DNA of 42,211 bases from Ilumatobacter sp. (GCA_013002175.1 JABDKP010000089.1:1-42211); one strand, 5' to 3'; counted from the stretch's first letter, positions 15,741 to 23,847 are shown. The notes: generated from the letters alone by a model not told the origin. A program made the numbers and translations.

Positions 15741-16169
15741 ATGACCTCCTCACGATTGATCACATCCGCCGTCCTCGCGTTGACGCTGTTCGGCGCAGCG
15801 GCCTGTTCCGGGTCCGACGACTCCGGCGCAACGACGCCGGCCACGGCGCCCGCGACCGACGCACCGATCGCGACCGAAACGCAGCCCGACACCGACGCGG
15901 CCGACGCCACCGACGCAGCCGAAGTCAGCATCGCGCAGTCACGCTTCGACCCGCTGGAGATCTCGGTCGGCGTCGGCGGCACCGTGACGTTCACCAACAC
16001 CGACCCGTTCGCCCACACGGTGACGGCGAAGGACGACTCACCGCAGCAGTTCGACTCGGGCAACTTCGGGCAGGACGAGACGTTCCAAGTCGAGTTCGCC
16101 GAGGCCGGGACGTTCGACTACTTCTGCCAGATCCACCCGACGATGCGGGCGTCAGTCATCGTCGGCTGA
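15741..16169 (+). CDS. Cupredoxin-domain lipoprotein (plastocyanin/pseudoazurin-like)
   Basis: A 142-residue small blue copper protein. The signal MTSSRLITSAVLALTLFGAAACSG has the lipobox Cys after GAAA. A Thr/Asp/Ala-rich tether runs to about residue 62. The cupredoxin fold then runs from EVSIAQSRFDPLEISVGVGGTVTFTNTD to the end. Type-1 copper ligands are visible as His in PFAHTVTA and the Cys-x2-His-x2-Met cluster FCQIHPTM. It probably carries electrons at the outer face of the membrane. There is no strong ribosome site before the ATG, which is fixed by the signal peptide. It is divergent from the duplicated-domain lipoprotein; shared regulation and a shared metal or redox role are inferred. 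Confidence 0.92.
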   Translation: MTSSRLITSAVLALTLFGAAACSGSDDSGATTPATAPATDAPIATETQPDTDAADATDAAEVSIAQSRFDPLEISVGVGGTVTFTNTDPFAHTVTAKDDSPQQFDSGNFGQDETFQVEFAEAGTFDYFCQIHPTMRASVIVG

Positions 16170-16184
16170 GGTAACCCCGACCGA

Positions 16185-17375
16185 TCACTCGTCGGTGATC
16201 GCGTCCTCGGGCAGCGCGCGTACCTTCGGGCGACGTTTGCGCCGGGCCGGGATCATCCCCCGCATCGACTCGAGCTTGCCGAAACACAGCAGCCGATCGT
16301 TCGACTCCAGCACGCGCGACATCTTCGGGTTGGGAATGACGTCGGTGTCGCGATGCAGCGTCAGCACGGTGATGTCGTTGTCACGCAGGCCCGACTCCGC
16401 GATCGTCTTGCCGACGATCTCGGCGTCGGCGTGGACGTGGATTTCGGCAACGCCGTAGCCGGTGCTGACCGTCAGGCGTTGACGGACGTCCAGTTCGGGA
16501 AACGCGACCTGGTTGGCGATGTAGTCGATGATCGCACCGGCGATGTCGAGGTTCGTCGCCCGCTCGATGCCTTCGAGCCCCGGTGACGAGTTGACTTCCA
16601 TCACCAGCGGGCCGTCGTTGCCCTCGAGCATGTCGACACCGGCGACGCGCAGCCCCATGATCTGCGCCGCGCGAACTGCGGTGTGCTGGTACTCCGGTGT
16701 CAGCTCGACCGCTTCGACCTCACCGCCGCGATGCACGTTCGAACGGAACTCGTCACCCTGAGCCGTGCGTCGCATCGCACCGACGACCCGGTCACCGACG
16801 ACGAGCGCCCGGATGTCACGACCCTTGCTCTCCGCGATGAACTGCTGGATGAGCACGTTCTGCTTCGTGCTCTGGAGCGTCTCGATGATCGCCTCCGCCA
16901 CCTTCTTGTCGGGCGCGAGGATCACGCCGATGCCCTGGGTGCCCTCCAACAGCTTGATCACCACGGGCGCACCGCCGACGAGCTCGATCGCGGAGAGCAC
17001 GTCGGCTTTGTCACGAACGAACGACGTCGCCGGGATCCCGATGTCGTGGCGGCTCAGGATCTGGGTGGCGCGCAGCTTGTCACGGGAGTTCGAGATGCCG
17101 TTGGCGGTGTTCGGGGTGTAGACGTCCATCTGCTCGAACTGACGGACGACCGCCGTGCCGAAGTACGTGATCGACGCGCCGATGCGCGGGAGGACCGCGT
17201 CGTAGTCGGACAGCTGCTTGCCGCGGAACTGCATGTCCGGTTCGTCGGCCGCGAGATCGATCGCGAACCGCATCGTGTTCAGCACCCGGCACTCATGGCC
17301 GCGTTCGAGCGCCGCGGTCTTCAGCCGGTGCGTGCTGTAGGCATGCGGCGAGCGGGAGAGGATGGCCAGCTTCAT
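16185..17375 (-). CDS. RimK-type ATP-grasp ligase with C-terminal RCK_C (TrkA-C-like) domain
   Basis: A 396-residue protein. It starts MKLAILSRSPHAYSTHRL, followed by the RimK pre-ATP-grasp and ATP-grasp domains to about residue 290 (VVIKLLEGTQGIGV glycine loop, IQQFIAESKGRDIRALVV, and the metal site VMEVNSSPGLEGIE). RimK enzymes add glutamate or similar residues to protein or small-molecule carboxylates. E. coli RimK is about 300 residues; the extra ~100 here form an RCK_C/TrkA-C-like module (AEIHVHADAEIVGKTIAESGLRDNDITVLTLHRD), normally a ligand-binding part of K+ channel regulators. A basic tail follows. It overlaps the preceding aspartoacylase-like gene by ATGA, with AAGGA six bases upstream of the ATG. 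The substrate is unknown. Confidence 0.9.
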   Translation of the reverse strand: MKLAILSRSPHAYSTHRLKTAALERGHECRVLNTMRFAIDLAADEPDMQFRGKQLSDYDAVLPRIGASITYFGTAVVRQFEQMDVYTPNTANGISNSRDKLRATQILSRHDIGIPATSFVRDKADVLSAIELVGGAPVVIKLLEGTQGIGVILAPDKKVAEAIIETLQSTKQNVLIQQFIAESKGRDIRALVVGDRVVGAMRRTAQGDEFRSNVHRGGEVEAVELTPEYQHTAVRAAQIMGLRVAGVDMLEGNDGPLVMEVNSSPGLEGIERATNLDIAGAIIDYIANQVAFPELDVRQRLTVSTGYGVAEIHVHADAEIVGKTIAESGLRDNDITVLTLHRDTDVIPNPKMSRVLESNDRLLCFGKLESMRGMIPARRKRRPKVRALPEDAITDE

Positions 17376-18385
17376 GGGGTGTCCTTGGTTCGGGCCGGAC
17401 CTGCGGGCGGGTCGGCGGCGTCGGTGATCTCTGCGATGTGGACGATTGCATCGCCCTGGTTGACGAGGGGGTGCTGCGTGTGGCCGATCACCACACCGCT
17501 GCGATGGGCGCGCGTCACGCTCAGCCGCTTGCCGACCGAGTCGTGGATCGTCGTGACCGGCGCTCCCTTGGCGACGGCATCGCCGAGCGCGACATGCAGT
17601 GAGGAGATGCCGCTGCGGCGGGCCCGGACCCACGAGCTGCTCCGACTCTCCAGCGGAGGGTCGAGTTGCTCGGGTTCCGTGCCATTGTCCATCCCCAGCC
17701 GGTGCAGCACTCTGGAGACCCCGCGCGTCCCGACCGACAGCGCGTGCTCGTCGAAGCGCCAGGCTTCGCCGCCCTCGAACAACAGCATCGTCGCCCCGGC
17801 CGCCGTCGCCGCGGCGCGCATCGAACCGTCACGGAGCTTGGCGTGCAGCATCAGCGGCGCGCCGAACGCGATCGCCAGGTCACGCGTTTCCGGGTCGTCG
17901 AGGTCGGCGCGGATCTGGGGATGGTTCGTCCGGTGATCGGACCCGGTGTGCAGGTCGATGCCGACGTCGCAGCGCTGGACGATCTCGCTCATGAACAGGT
18001 TCGCGATCCGACCTGCCAGCGAGCCGTTCGGCGAACCCGGAAACGACCGGTTGAGGTCGCGCCGGTCGGGCAGGTACCGGTCGCCGTTGAGGAACCCGTG
18101 CACGTTGACGATCGGCACGGCGATCACCGTGCCGTTCAGGGCGCGCGGGTCGAGTGCCGCCAGCGTCCGCCGGATGATCTCGACGCCCGCCACCTCGTCG
18201 CCGTGCACTGCCGCGCTGAGCCAGACGGTCGGACCGTCGGTGCGACCGTGCACGACGCGCACCGGGATCGAGATGCGGTTGCCGGTGACGAGGCGGGCCA
18301 CCGGCAGTTCGCCGCTCCCTGCGCGTCCCGCTGCGAGTTCGAGGTCGCCGATGGTGAACGATTGGCGACGCTTGACCGCGCTCAT
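17372..18385 (-). CDS. Succinylglutamate desuccinylase/aspartoacylase-family zinc hydrolase
   Basis: A 337-residue M14-like zinc amidohydrolase. The zinc site is His61-x2-Glu64 in AAVHGDEVAG and His146 in GIDLHTGSD. The catalytic Glu is in LLFEGGEAWR (about 204-207). The segment RDLNRSFPGSPNGSLAGRIA is a family signature. The C-terminal ~80 residues (SGISSLHVALGDAVAKGAPVTTIHDSVG) form the barrel typical of the AstE/AspA group. It overlaps genes on both sides by ATGA, so three proteins are made as a unit with a RimK-type ligase and a retropepsin-like protease. In such a set it could remove what the ligase adds, for example a glutamyl or acyl-amino-acid group; this is an inference. Confidence 0.9.
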   Translation of the reverse strand: MSAVKRRQSFTIGDLELAAGRAGSGELPVARLVTGNRISIPVRVVHGRTDGPTVWLSAAVHGDEVAGVEIIRRTLAALDPRALNGTVIAVPIVNVHGFLNGDRYLPDRRDLNRSFPGSPNGSLAGRIANLFMSEIVQRCDVGIDLHTGSDHRTNHPQIRADLDDPETRDLAIAFGAPLMLHAKLRDGSMRAAATAAGATMLLFEGGEAWRFDEHALSVGTRGVSRVLHRLGMDNGTEPEQLDPPLESRSSSWVRARRSGISSLHVALGDAVAKGAPVTTIHDSVGKRLSVTRAHRSGVVIGHTQHPLVNQGDAIVHIAEITDAADPPAGPARTKDTP

Positions 18386-18870
18386 TGACGCGCCCGATTC
18401 CGGCGCCGGACCTCGCGCGGCGGCCGACCGCCGAGGTAGGACTGTGCCGGGTCGATGAGGAAACGGCGCCTGAGGGCCTCGCGCCCGATCAGCATCCGGA
18501 ACCCCATCTCGTCGCGCCGCGTCAGTGTGAGCTCGGCGTCGATCGACCGCCCCGCAATGTCGAGCTGGGCGAGCACGACGGGCCGGTCCGACCGTGTGCC
18601 GGACGAGCTGGTGACGGTCCGCCGATCGATCCGCTGGGCCTCCACCACCACTTCGTCGGCGCTCGACCGCTGCCACGGATGGATCTCGAAGCGCAGCCAC
18701 GGCTCGCCGTCACGCTCGAAGGACTCCAGATCGAAGGCGTGGATCGCCGATGTACGTGCGCCCGTGTCGATCTTGGCCTTGATCGCCTCGATGCCCCAGC
18801 ACGGGAGCGCGGCCCACTCGCGCCACCCGATCAGCGTCGCGTCGGTGCGCGACTTGGCAGTCTTGACCAT
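18382..18870 (-). CDS. RimB-like retropepsin-fold protease (PF05618, 'ATP-dependent zinc protease')
   Basis: A 162-residue protein beginning MVKTAKSRTDATLIGWREW. The catalytic Asp motif KIDTGARTSAIHA is that of the RimB/RimK-linked protease family, which despite its old name has an aspartic retropepsin-like fold. FRMLIGREALRRRFLIDPAQSYLGG is the conserved C-terminal signature. The ATG at 18870 has GAGG about ten bases upstream; longer readings to 19275 run into the divergent MscS gene. In Pseudomonas, RimB works with RimA and RimK on ribosomal protein S6. Here it heads an overlapping operon with an aspartoacylase-like hydrolase and a RimK-type ligase, and there is no RimA. Confidence 0.88.
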   Translation of the reverse strand: MVKTAKSRTDATLIGWREWAALPCWGIEAIKAKIDTGARTSAIHAFDLESFERDGEPWLRFEIHPWQRSSADEVVVEAQRIDRRTVTSSSGTRSDRPVVLAQLDIAGRSIDAELTLTRRDEMGFRMLIGREALRRRFLIDPAQSYLGGRPPREVRRRNRARQ

Positions 18871-18949
18871 CAGTTCGCCATCCTCGCAGATCGCCACCAC
18901 ATCGCACCGATCCCCCGTCACCCCAGGGTCGGTGTGAAATCGTCGGAGG

Positions 18950-19786
18950 ATGCGGATTCGACAATCGGACATCGACGGCGAAGCATTGGCGGACGCGATC
19001 AGCGGCGACGGCCTCGACGCCTGGGCGTGGGGAACGGCTGGCATCGTCCTCGCCGTGGCGATCGTGCTGTCGCGCATCGCCAAGCGGGTGATCTGCAGGG
19101 TGCTGAAGCGGCGGCTCGATCCATCGCTGGCTGCGCTGATCGGCCGATTGGTGGGGTACCTGATCATCGTCGTCGGATTCGTGTACGCGCTCGAGAGCCT
19201 CGGCGTCGACATCGGCCTCGTCGTCGGGGCGCTCGGCATCGCCGGCTTCGCACTGGCGTTCGCGCTGAAGGACATCTTGGAGAACTTCGTCGCCGGGGTG
19301 TTGCTGCAACTCCAGCGGCCGTTCCGCTACGGCGACCAGGTCGAGATCAACGACCACGAGGGCACGATCAGCGAGATCGACACCCGTCTCGTCACAATGA
19401 TCACGCCGGCCGGCGAGACGATCAAGATCCCGTCCGCGACCGTGATCAAGTCGGACATCAACAACTACACCCAGCAGGGTGGTCGCCGCACCACGCTGCC
19501 GGTCGGCGTCGCCTACGGCACCGATCTGCGGCAGGCGAAGGCGGTGCTGGAGCGGGCCGTGGCGAGCGCCGACGGCGTGCGTGCCGAACCAGGCCCCGAG
19601 GTGCTGCTGGAGGGGTTCGGTGACTCGAGCATCGACTTCGTCGTGCGGTTCTGGCACGAACCGACGATCGCGGTGTTCTGGTCGGCGCGCAGCAACGTGG
19701 CCTTCGCGGTCAACGACGCGCTGGCCGCCGCCGACATCAAGATCCCGTTCCCGCAACGCACGCTGTGGTGGGCCGGCGACACGTGA
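18950..19786 (+). CDS. MscS-family mechanosensitive ion channel
   Basis: A 278-residue small-conductance mechanosensitive channel. There are membrane helices at about residues 27-45 and 60-82, and the pore-lining helix with its Gly/Ala pattern LVVGALGIAGFALAFALKDILENF (about 88-112). A cytoplasmic beta domain (RYGDQVEINDHEGTISEIDTRLVTMITPAGETIKIPSATV) and an alpha/beta vestibule end follow. The start at 18950 is uncertain: GGAGG abuts the ATG with no spacing, so the message may be leaderless. It is divergent from the RimB/AstE/RimK-like operon, which has an RCK_C domain, so a shared role in osmotic adaptation is possible. Confidence 0.92.
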   Translation: MRIRQSDIDGEALADAISGDGLDAWAWGTAGIVLAVAIVLSRIAKRVICRVLKRRLDPSLAALIGRLVGYLIIVVGFVYALESLGVDIGLVVGALGIAGFALAFALKDILENFVAGVLLQLQRPFRYGDQVEINDHEGTISEIDTRLVTMITPAGETIKIPSATVIKSDINNYTQQGGRRTTLPVGVAYGTDLRQAKAVLERAVASADGVRAEPGPEVLLEGFGDSSIDFVVRFWHEPTIAVFWSARSNVAFAVNDALAAADIKIPFPQRTLWWAGDT

Positions 19787-19790
19787 CAGC

Positions 19791-19820
19791 TTGCGTTGTA
19801 ATCATGTAATTGACTAGGAT
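19791..19820 (+). promoter_or_regulatory. Leaderless promoter with TGTAAT direct repeat
   Basis: TTGCGT (19791-19796), an 18-base spacer, then TAGGAT (19815-19820), which ends seven bases before the ATG at 19828. The spacer holds two direct TGTAAT hexamers (19797-19802 and 19805-19810), a possible regulator site. It is strikingly AT-rich against its surroundings. Confidence 0.45.
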
Positions 19821-19827
19821 CGGGGAG

Positions 19828-20349
19828 ATGACCACCGACCACACCGCGATCGCCGCCTGGTTCGACGGGCGGCTGCCCACCGAATGGACCGAAGCCGCAC
19901 CGGCGACGACATCGATCGACCGCGACGAGATCACCGTCACGCTCACGCTCGCCGCGCCGCAACTGGCCGACGATGCCACGGACGCCGATCGCGCCGAGGC
20001 GATCGCCGGCCGGATCGCCGGGTTCCGCGAGGACACGCGCGATCGCCGCGTCACGATCGCCCGCGAGGCCGAGCACCGGTTCGAACGCAACGTCTCCTGG
20101 GGCGTCACGATCGGCGACTCGACGACCATGTTCACCCACCTCGCCGCACCGGTCATGACACGGCTCCGGCAACCCGAACGGCAGGTCCTCGACACGCTGG
20201 TCGCAGCAAACGTCGCCCGCTCACGCGCTGACGCGCTCGCGTGGTGCGTCCGTCTGGTCGGCCGACATGCCGACGACTGGCTGGCCGACCTCCGCGAGGC
20301 GATGCACGCTGTCGACGACCTGCGCAGCAAGGGCCCCGACGCCGCCTGA
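19828..20349 (+). CDS. Hypothetical protein, possible helical DNA-binding C-terminus
   Basis: A 173-residue protein that I do not recognise. The N-terminal half is predicted beta-rich (SIDRDEITVTLTL, HRFERNVSWGVTIGDSTTMF), with a charged helix DADRAEAIAGRIAGFREDTRDRRV. The C-terminal part, ERQVLDTLVAANVARSRADALAWCVRLVG, reads like a short ribbon-helix-helix type segment in which 'ANVARSRADALAWCV' would be the two helices; that is an inference from pattern only. The ATG at 19828 directly follows GGGGAG without spacing and is seven bases from a TAGGAT box, so translation is probably leaderless. A TTG at 19810 would place the start inside the promoter. It is convergent with the DUF2254 gene. Confidence 0.75.
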   Translation: MTTDHTAIAAWFDGRLPTEWTEAAPATTSIDRDEITVTLTLAAPQLADDATDADRAEAIAGRIAGFREDTRDRRVTIAREAEHRFERNVSWGVTIGDSTTMFTHLAAPVMTRLRQPERQVLDTLVAANVARSRADALAWCVRLVGRHADDWLADLREAMHAVDDLRSKGPDAA

Positions 20350-20371
20350 CGGCGCCGACCCCGGCTGGCGA

Positions 20372-21682
20372 CTAGGTGCCGAAACGGTGCTCGTAGGCGT
20401 CGCGCACCCGTGACCCGTCGCGACCCGGGATCGACGCGGCGTCGCTGCTCTCGAGGATCATCGCGGCGTGTTCGTTCAATGCCTCGCGTGCCGGCGCGTC
20501 GTCGTCGAGCGACAGCGACAGCAGGTGAAAGATCTCGAGCAGGTAGATCTGGACGGTCGGTAGCGCCGCCGCCGCCAACCGGATTTCGTCGAACGCGACG
20601 TCGATCACCTCGCGGTGGGTCACCAGCTGCGGCAGGAGCAGGCGGCGTCCGTCGTCGCCGGAACGCCCCCGATCGGGCGGCCGGCGCACGAGCATCTCAC
20701 GCACCACGGCCGCGAGGTGGAACACCGCGTCCTGAGCCGTCGTCGGGTCGTTGACCCCCGGTGACAGTGCTTTCAGCGCGACGTCGGCGAGTTGGCGGAC
20801 CCCGTACGCTGCGTCCTGCTGCGTGGTCCGGGTCTGGCCGACGATGATCGCGGCCCGCGCCTCGCGCGTCGCCGCGTCGATGTCGTCGGGCGCCGGCCAG
20901 ATCGTGCACAGCGGGGTGTTCGGAATCGCATATCGGCCCGGCGCGGTGTCGAGCCGCAGCGTCGCGCCCTCCTCGAGCAGCTCGAAGAGCGTCGGGTAGT
21001 CGACCTGCTGCACCCAACCGTGATCGTCGAACACGATCGAACAGCCGTCGCCCGACGGTTCGCTCCACTCGGACCCGTCGTCGCCGTCGTCATCATCGTC
21101 GTCCTCGTCATCGACGGGGTCCGGCCACGTCTCGCGGGTTCGCTTGATCGTCTGGTGCGTCACCCGATGGAGGATCTTCGACACGTCCATCGAGTGAGCG
21201 CTGTGGCTGATGAACGCGATGATCGCGAGGATCGAGATCACCCCGAGGACGACGGCGACGAGTGTCGCGATGCTGGGCACGACCGGCGACCCACTGTCCT
21301 CGAGCGGGCCCCGGACCGCGCGCATCACGACGAGGCAGTAGGTGAATGTGCCGATGACGACGCCCATCACGCGTTTCGAGAACGGGTCTCTGAACAGCCC
21401 GTGGACGACGCGAGGTGAGTACTGGCTGGACGCGAGCGAGATCAACAGCAGGCTGATCGAGAACGCGATGCCGGCAAACGACAGCGTCGCGCTGGCGACG
21501 ACGGTCAGCACCCCGCGGGAGCTGTCGACGGTCGCCGTCAATCGGCTGGGGAGGCTGTCGACGCGATCGTCGATGTACAGCATCAGCACTGCGAATGCGG
21601 CGCCGCCGACGACGAACAGCATCGGGACGAAGAACAGGCTGCTGCGAAGGTCCTCCTGAATCTTCTTGAGTCGTACGAGCAC
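20372..21682 (-). CDS. DUF2254 membrane protein
   Basis: A 436-residue membrane protein of the DUF2254 (PF10011) family. There are four membrane segments in the first 165 residues (FFVPMLFVVGGAAFAVLMLY; LTVVASATLSFAGIAFSISLLLISLASSQYSPR; VMGVVIGTFTYCLVVM; IATLVAVVLGVISILAIIAFISHSAHS). A soluble C-terminal half contains DVALKALSPGVNDPTTAQDAVFHLAAVV, the most conserved motif of the family. A strongly acidic insert lies near residues 190-210. The start is the GTG at 21682 with GGAG nine bases upstream. The function of the family is not established. It has no obvious operon partners. Confidence 0.9.
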   Translation of the reverse strand: MLVRLKKIQEDLRSSLFFVPMLFVVGGAAFAVLMLYIDDRVDSLPSRLTATVDSSRGVLTVVASATLSFAGIAFSISLLLISLASSQYSPRVVHGLFRDPFSKRVMGVVIGTFTYCLVVMRAVRGPLEDSGSPVVPSIATLVAVVLGVISILAIIAFISHSAHSMDVSKILHRVTHQTIKRTRETWPDPVDDEDDDDDDGDDGSEWSEPSGDGCSIVFDDHGWVQQVDYPTLFELLEEGATLRLDTAPGRYAIPNTPLCTIWPAPDDIDAATREARAAIIVGQTRTTQQDAAYGVRQLADVALKALSPGVNDPTTAQDAVFHLAAVVREMLVRRPPDRGRSGDDGRRLLLPQLVTHREVIDVAFDEIRLAAAALPTVQIYLLEIFHLLSLSLDDDAPAREALNEHAAMILESSDAASIPGRDGSRVRDAYEHRFGT

Positions 21683-21779
21683 GCGTCATTCTCCAGTCGT
21701 CATCGGTGATGGGTTCACCGACAGGCCGCCGCCGGCCCGCCGACAAGGTACCGACCATGTCGCTGCACGTCGAATGCGG

Positions 21780-22229
21780 TCACGCCGGACGCCGACCGAA
21801 CATGCCGCGGCTGCGCAGCGTCATCACGACGACGCCGTCCTGGTTCGTCATCGACGACGCGACGACGGCGGTTCCCCGCGTGTCGTCGCGGCTGGAGGGT
21901 GCCGTCGACACGATCGTGCTCTCGCCGGTGAGCGTGTCGCCGGGTCGAACCGGCGCCAGCCAGCGCAACTCCTCGACGCCCGGCGAGCCTCGGCTGTCGG
22001 TGCGGCTGAGCACGGTGTCGGCGAAGAGCCGCATCCACATCGACCCCGTGTGCCACCCGCTCGCGATCAAGCCGCCGAACATCGACCGTTCGGCGGCGTC
22101 GTCGTCGACGTGGAACGGCTGTGGGTCGAAACGGGTCGCGAACTCGACGATCTCGTCGCGCGTCACGTTCACGGAACCGAGTTCGAAGACCATCCCCGCG
22201 GACAGATCCTCGAAGTAGATCGTCGTCAT
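21780..22229 (-). CDS. MaoC-like (R)-specific enoyl-CoA hydratase/dehydratase
   Basis: A 149-residue single hot-dog protein. The catalytic motif FATRFDPQPFHVDDDAA carries the Asp and His of the (R)-hydratase family, followed by GGLIASGWHTGSMWMRL and WLAPVRPGDTLTGE. It is expected to hydrate a trans-2-enoyl-CoA. The ATG at 22229 lies six bases after a TAGAAC box on the minus strand and has GGTGG directly before it, so a leaderless transcript is possible. It is divergent from the M23 peptidase lipoprotein, and a palindrome lies between them at 22274-22291. Confidence 0.9.
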   Translation of the reverse strand: MTTIYFEDLSAGMVFELGSVNVTRDEIVEFATRFDPQPFHVDDDAAERSMFGGLIASGWHTGSMWMRLFADTVLSRTDSRGSPGVEELRWLAPVRPGDTLTGESTIVSTAPSSRDDTRGTAVVASSMTNQDGVVVMTLRSRGMFGRRPA

Positions 22230-22273
22230 CCACCAGTTCTAGCAAGCCGCTCCCGGCGGGCAACGCTCGGGAA

Positions 22274-22291
22274 CGACCCTCGCTAGGGTCG
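22274..22291. promoter_or_regulatory. Palindrome CGACCCT-CGCT-AGGGTCG overlapping a divergent promoter
   Basis: Perfect 7-base arms with a 4-base loop. The right arm contains TAGGGT (22284-22289), the likely -10 box of the M23 peptidase gene, eight bases before its GTG. This could be an operator shared by the divergent maoC-like and peptidase genes. Confidence 0.4.
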
Positions 22292-22297
22292 CGCCGA

Positions 22298-23116
22298 GTG
22301 ACGCTCGAACGACTCATGTTGATCGTGGCCGGATGGGCGAGCGCCGCGCTCGTCGCCGGGTGCGCCCCCCCGGCCGAACGGGTCACGATGCACACCGATG
22401 CGATGCAGACGGAAGCGAATGGCGCGGTCGTCTCCATGGCCGCGGTACCCGCCACCGCGCCGGTCGCCTCCCCCACGCCGCTGCCGACGACGTCGGTGGG
22501 TGCAGATCGACGGACGGCCGCCCCACCACGAGTCGCCGCACCGGCCGTGGTGTCGGAAGGCGCCACACGCGTCAGCGTCCCGACCACGACGACCCGATAC
22601 GTCGTTCCGGTCGCGGACCCGGCCCGCGCGGGGTGGAACCCGACGCACGCGTCGTACCGGGCGACCGACATCTTCGTCGCCGGCGGATGCGGCGGGACGG
22701 CCGTCAGCCCGGTCGACGGTGTCGTGGTCCATGTGCGGACGATCGACTCGTGGGACCGGCAGGTCGACGATCCGGCGACACGCGGCGGCCGGTCCGTGGC
22801 GATCCGGGGGTTCGACGGCGTGCGCTACTACCTGGCCCACTTCGCCACGATCGACACCGAGATCGTGCTCGGCGGACGCGTCGCCGCCGGCACGCCGCTC
22901 GGCACCGTCGGCGAGTCCGGCCGGGCCTCCGCGTGCCACATCCACTTCGGGATCTCACCGCCGTGCCCCGACGAGGAGTGGTCGGTGCGCCGAGGCGTGA
23001 TCTGGCCGTACCCGTACCTCGACGCGTGGCAGCGTGGCGACCAACTCAGCCCCGCCCCCGAGATCGCGGCCTGGGTCTCGGCGAATCCGGACGCCTGCTC
23101 GATCGCGACGGAGTGA
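22298..23116 (+). CDS. M23 (LytM-type) peptidase lipoprotein
   Basis: A 272-residue exported protein. From the GTG at 22298, VTLERLMLIVAGWASAALVAGCAP is a lipoprotein signal with the Cys after LVAG; starting at the ATG at 22316 would remove its basic residue. A Thr/Pro/Ala-rich tether runs to about residue 110. The M23 fold follows, with zinc ligands His and Asp in THASYRATDIFV, the catalytic His in YYLAHF and HxH in CHIHFGI. It probably cleaves peptidoglycan cross-links. The full catalytic set is present, so it is likely active, unlike degenerate LytM homologues. Its start is eight bases after TAGGGT, suggesting leaderless translation. Confidence 0.9.
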   Translation: MTLERLMLIVAGWASAALVAGCAPPAERVTMHTDAMQTEANGAVVSMAAVPATAPVASPTPLPTTSVGADRRTAAPPRVAAPAVVSEGATRVSVPTTTTRYVVPVADPARAGWNPTHASYRATDIFVAGGCGGTAVSPVDGVVVHVRTIDSWDRQVDDPATRGGRSVAIRGFDGVRYYLAHFATIDTEIVLGGRVAAGTPLGTVGESGRASACHIHFGISPPCPDEEWSVRRGVIWPYPYLDAWQRGDQLSPAPEIAAWVSANPDACSIATE

Positions 23117-23125
23117 GCCGCCGGG

Positions 23126-23746
23126 CTACCAGTCGACGGTGCCGCCGCTGCCGGCGTGACTCCCCGGACCACCCACATGCGAACCGGGACCACCCGCATG
23201 GCTGCCAGGACCACCCGCGTGACTGCCAGGACCACCCGCGTGACTTCCAGGACCACCGGCATGGCTGCCAGGACCACCGGCATGGCTGCCGGGCCCACCG
23301 GCATGACTCCCCGGACCACCCGCGTGCGAACCCGGACCACCGGCGTAGCTGCCGGGCCCACCGGCGAAACTGCCAGGACCACCGGCGTGCGTGCCGCCGC
23401 CACCGGTGTGCACGAGACCCCCGCCGACGAGCGTCGAGCCGTCGATGTGGTGATGGTGCTCGGCTGCGGCCAGCGCGGCGAGCGCTGCCGAGCTGATCCA
23501 CTTCCCCTTCTTCGGATGGTCCCAGCCGAGGCCCTGGTACGCGAGCCGGACCGCAGTCTGCGTCTCCGGACCCCACCAGCCGCGTTGCGACTTCTTCTTG
23601 ATCGTGAGATATCCCAGTGAGACCAGCAACCGCTGAAGGTCGCGAATCTCTCCCTTCTTGCTCCGATTGGTGATCACAGCCCGCTCGTTCCTCTCGACGT
23701 CATCGATGAACACGGCGAACGCCAGTAACCCCCCGGAACCCGCCAT
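23126..23746 (-). CDS. Peptidoglycan-binding-like protein with GGPGS[HYF]A heptad tail
   Basis: A 206-residue protein. A short N-terminal hydrophobic segment (MAGSGGLLAFAVFI) is followed by a domain like PG_binding_1: EIRDLQRLLVSLGYLTIKK, then GWWGPETQTAVRLAYQGLGW and WISSAALAALAAA. After HHHHIDG the C-terminal ~95 residues are eleven tandem heptads GGPGSxA, with x being His nine times, Tyr once and Phe once. The protein ends SGGTVDW. The tail has no charge and should be flexible and surface-exposed. A second protein with the same plan, with Trp at the variable position and the same Asp-Trp ending, is at 41852-42211. The function is unknown. It is convergent with the M23 peptidase gene, nine bases apart; a joint cell-wall role is inferred. 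Confidence 0.82.
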   Translation of the reverse strand: MAGSGGLLAFAVFIDDVERNERAVITNRSKKGEIRDLQRLLVSLGYLTIKKKSQRGWWGPETQTAVRLAYQGLGWDHPKKGKWISSAALAALAAAEHHHHIDGSTLVGGGLVHTGGGGTHAGGPGSFAGGPGSYAGGPGSHAGGPGSHAGGPGSHAGGPGSHAGGPGSHAGGPGSHAGGPGSHAGGPGSHVGGPGSHAGSGGTVDW

Positions 23747-23847
23747 GACGAGTTTCGCACGCGCGTCGACGGACGCACAAGGGTCGACCGTTACGGCGCA
23801 GGTCCCCGCGAGTGGAACAATGGGCCGATGCGGCACAGGGAGGCGTG

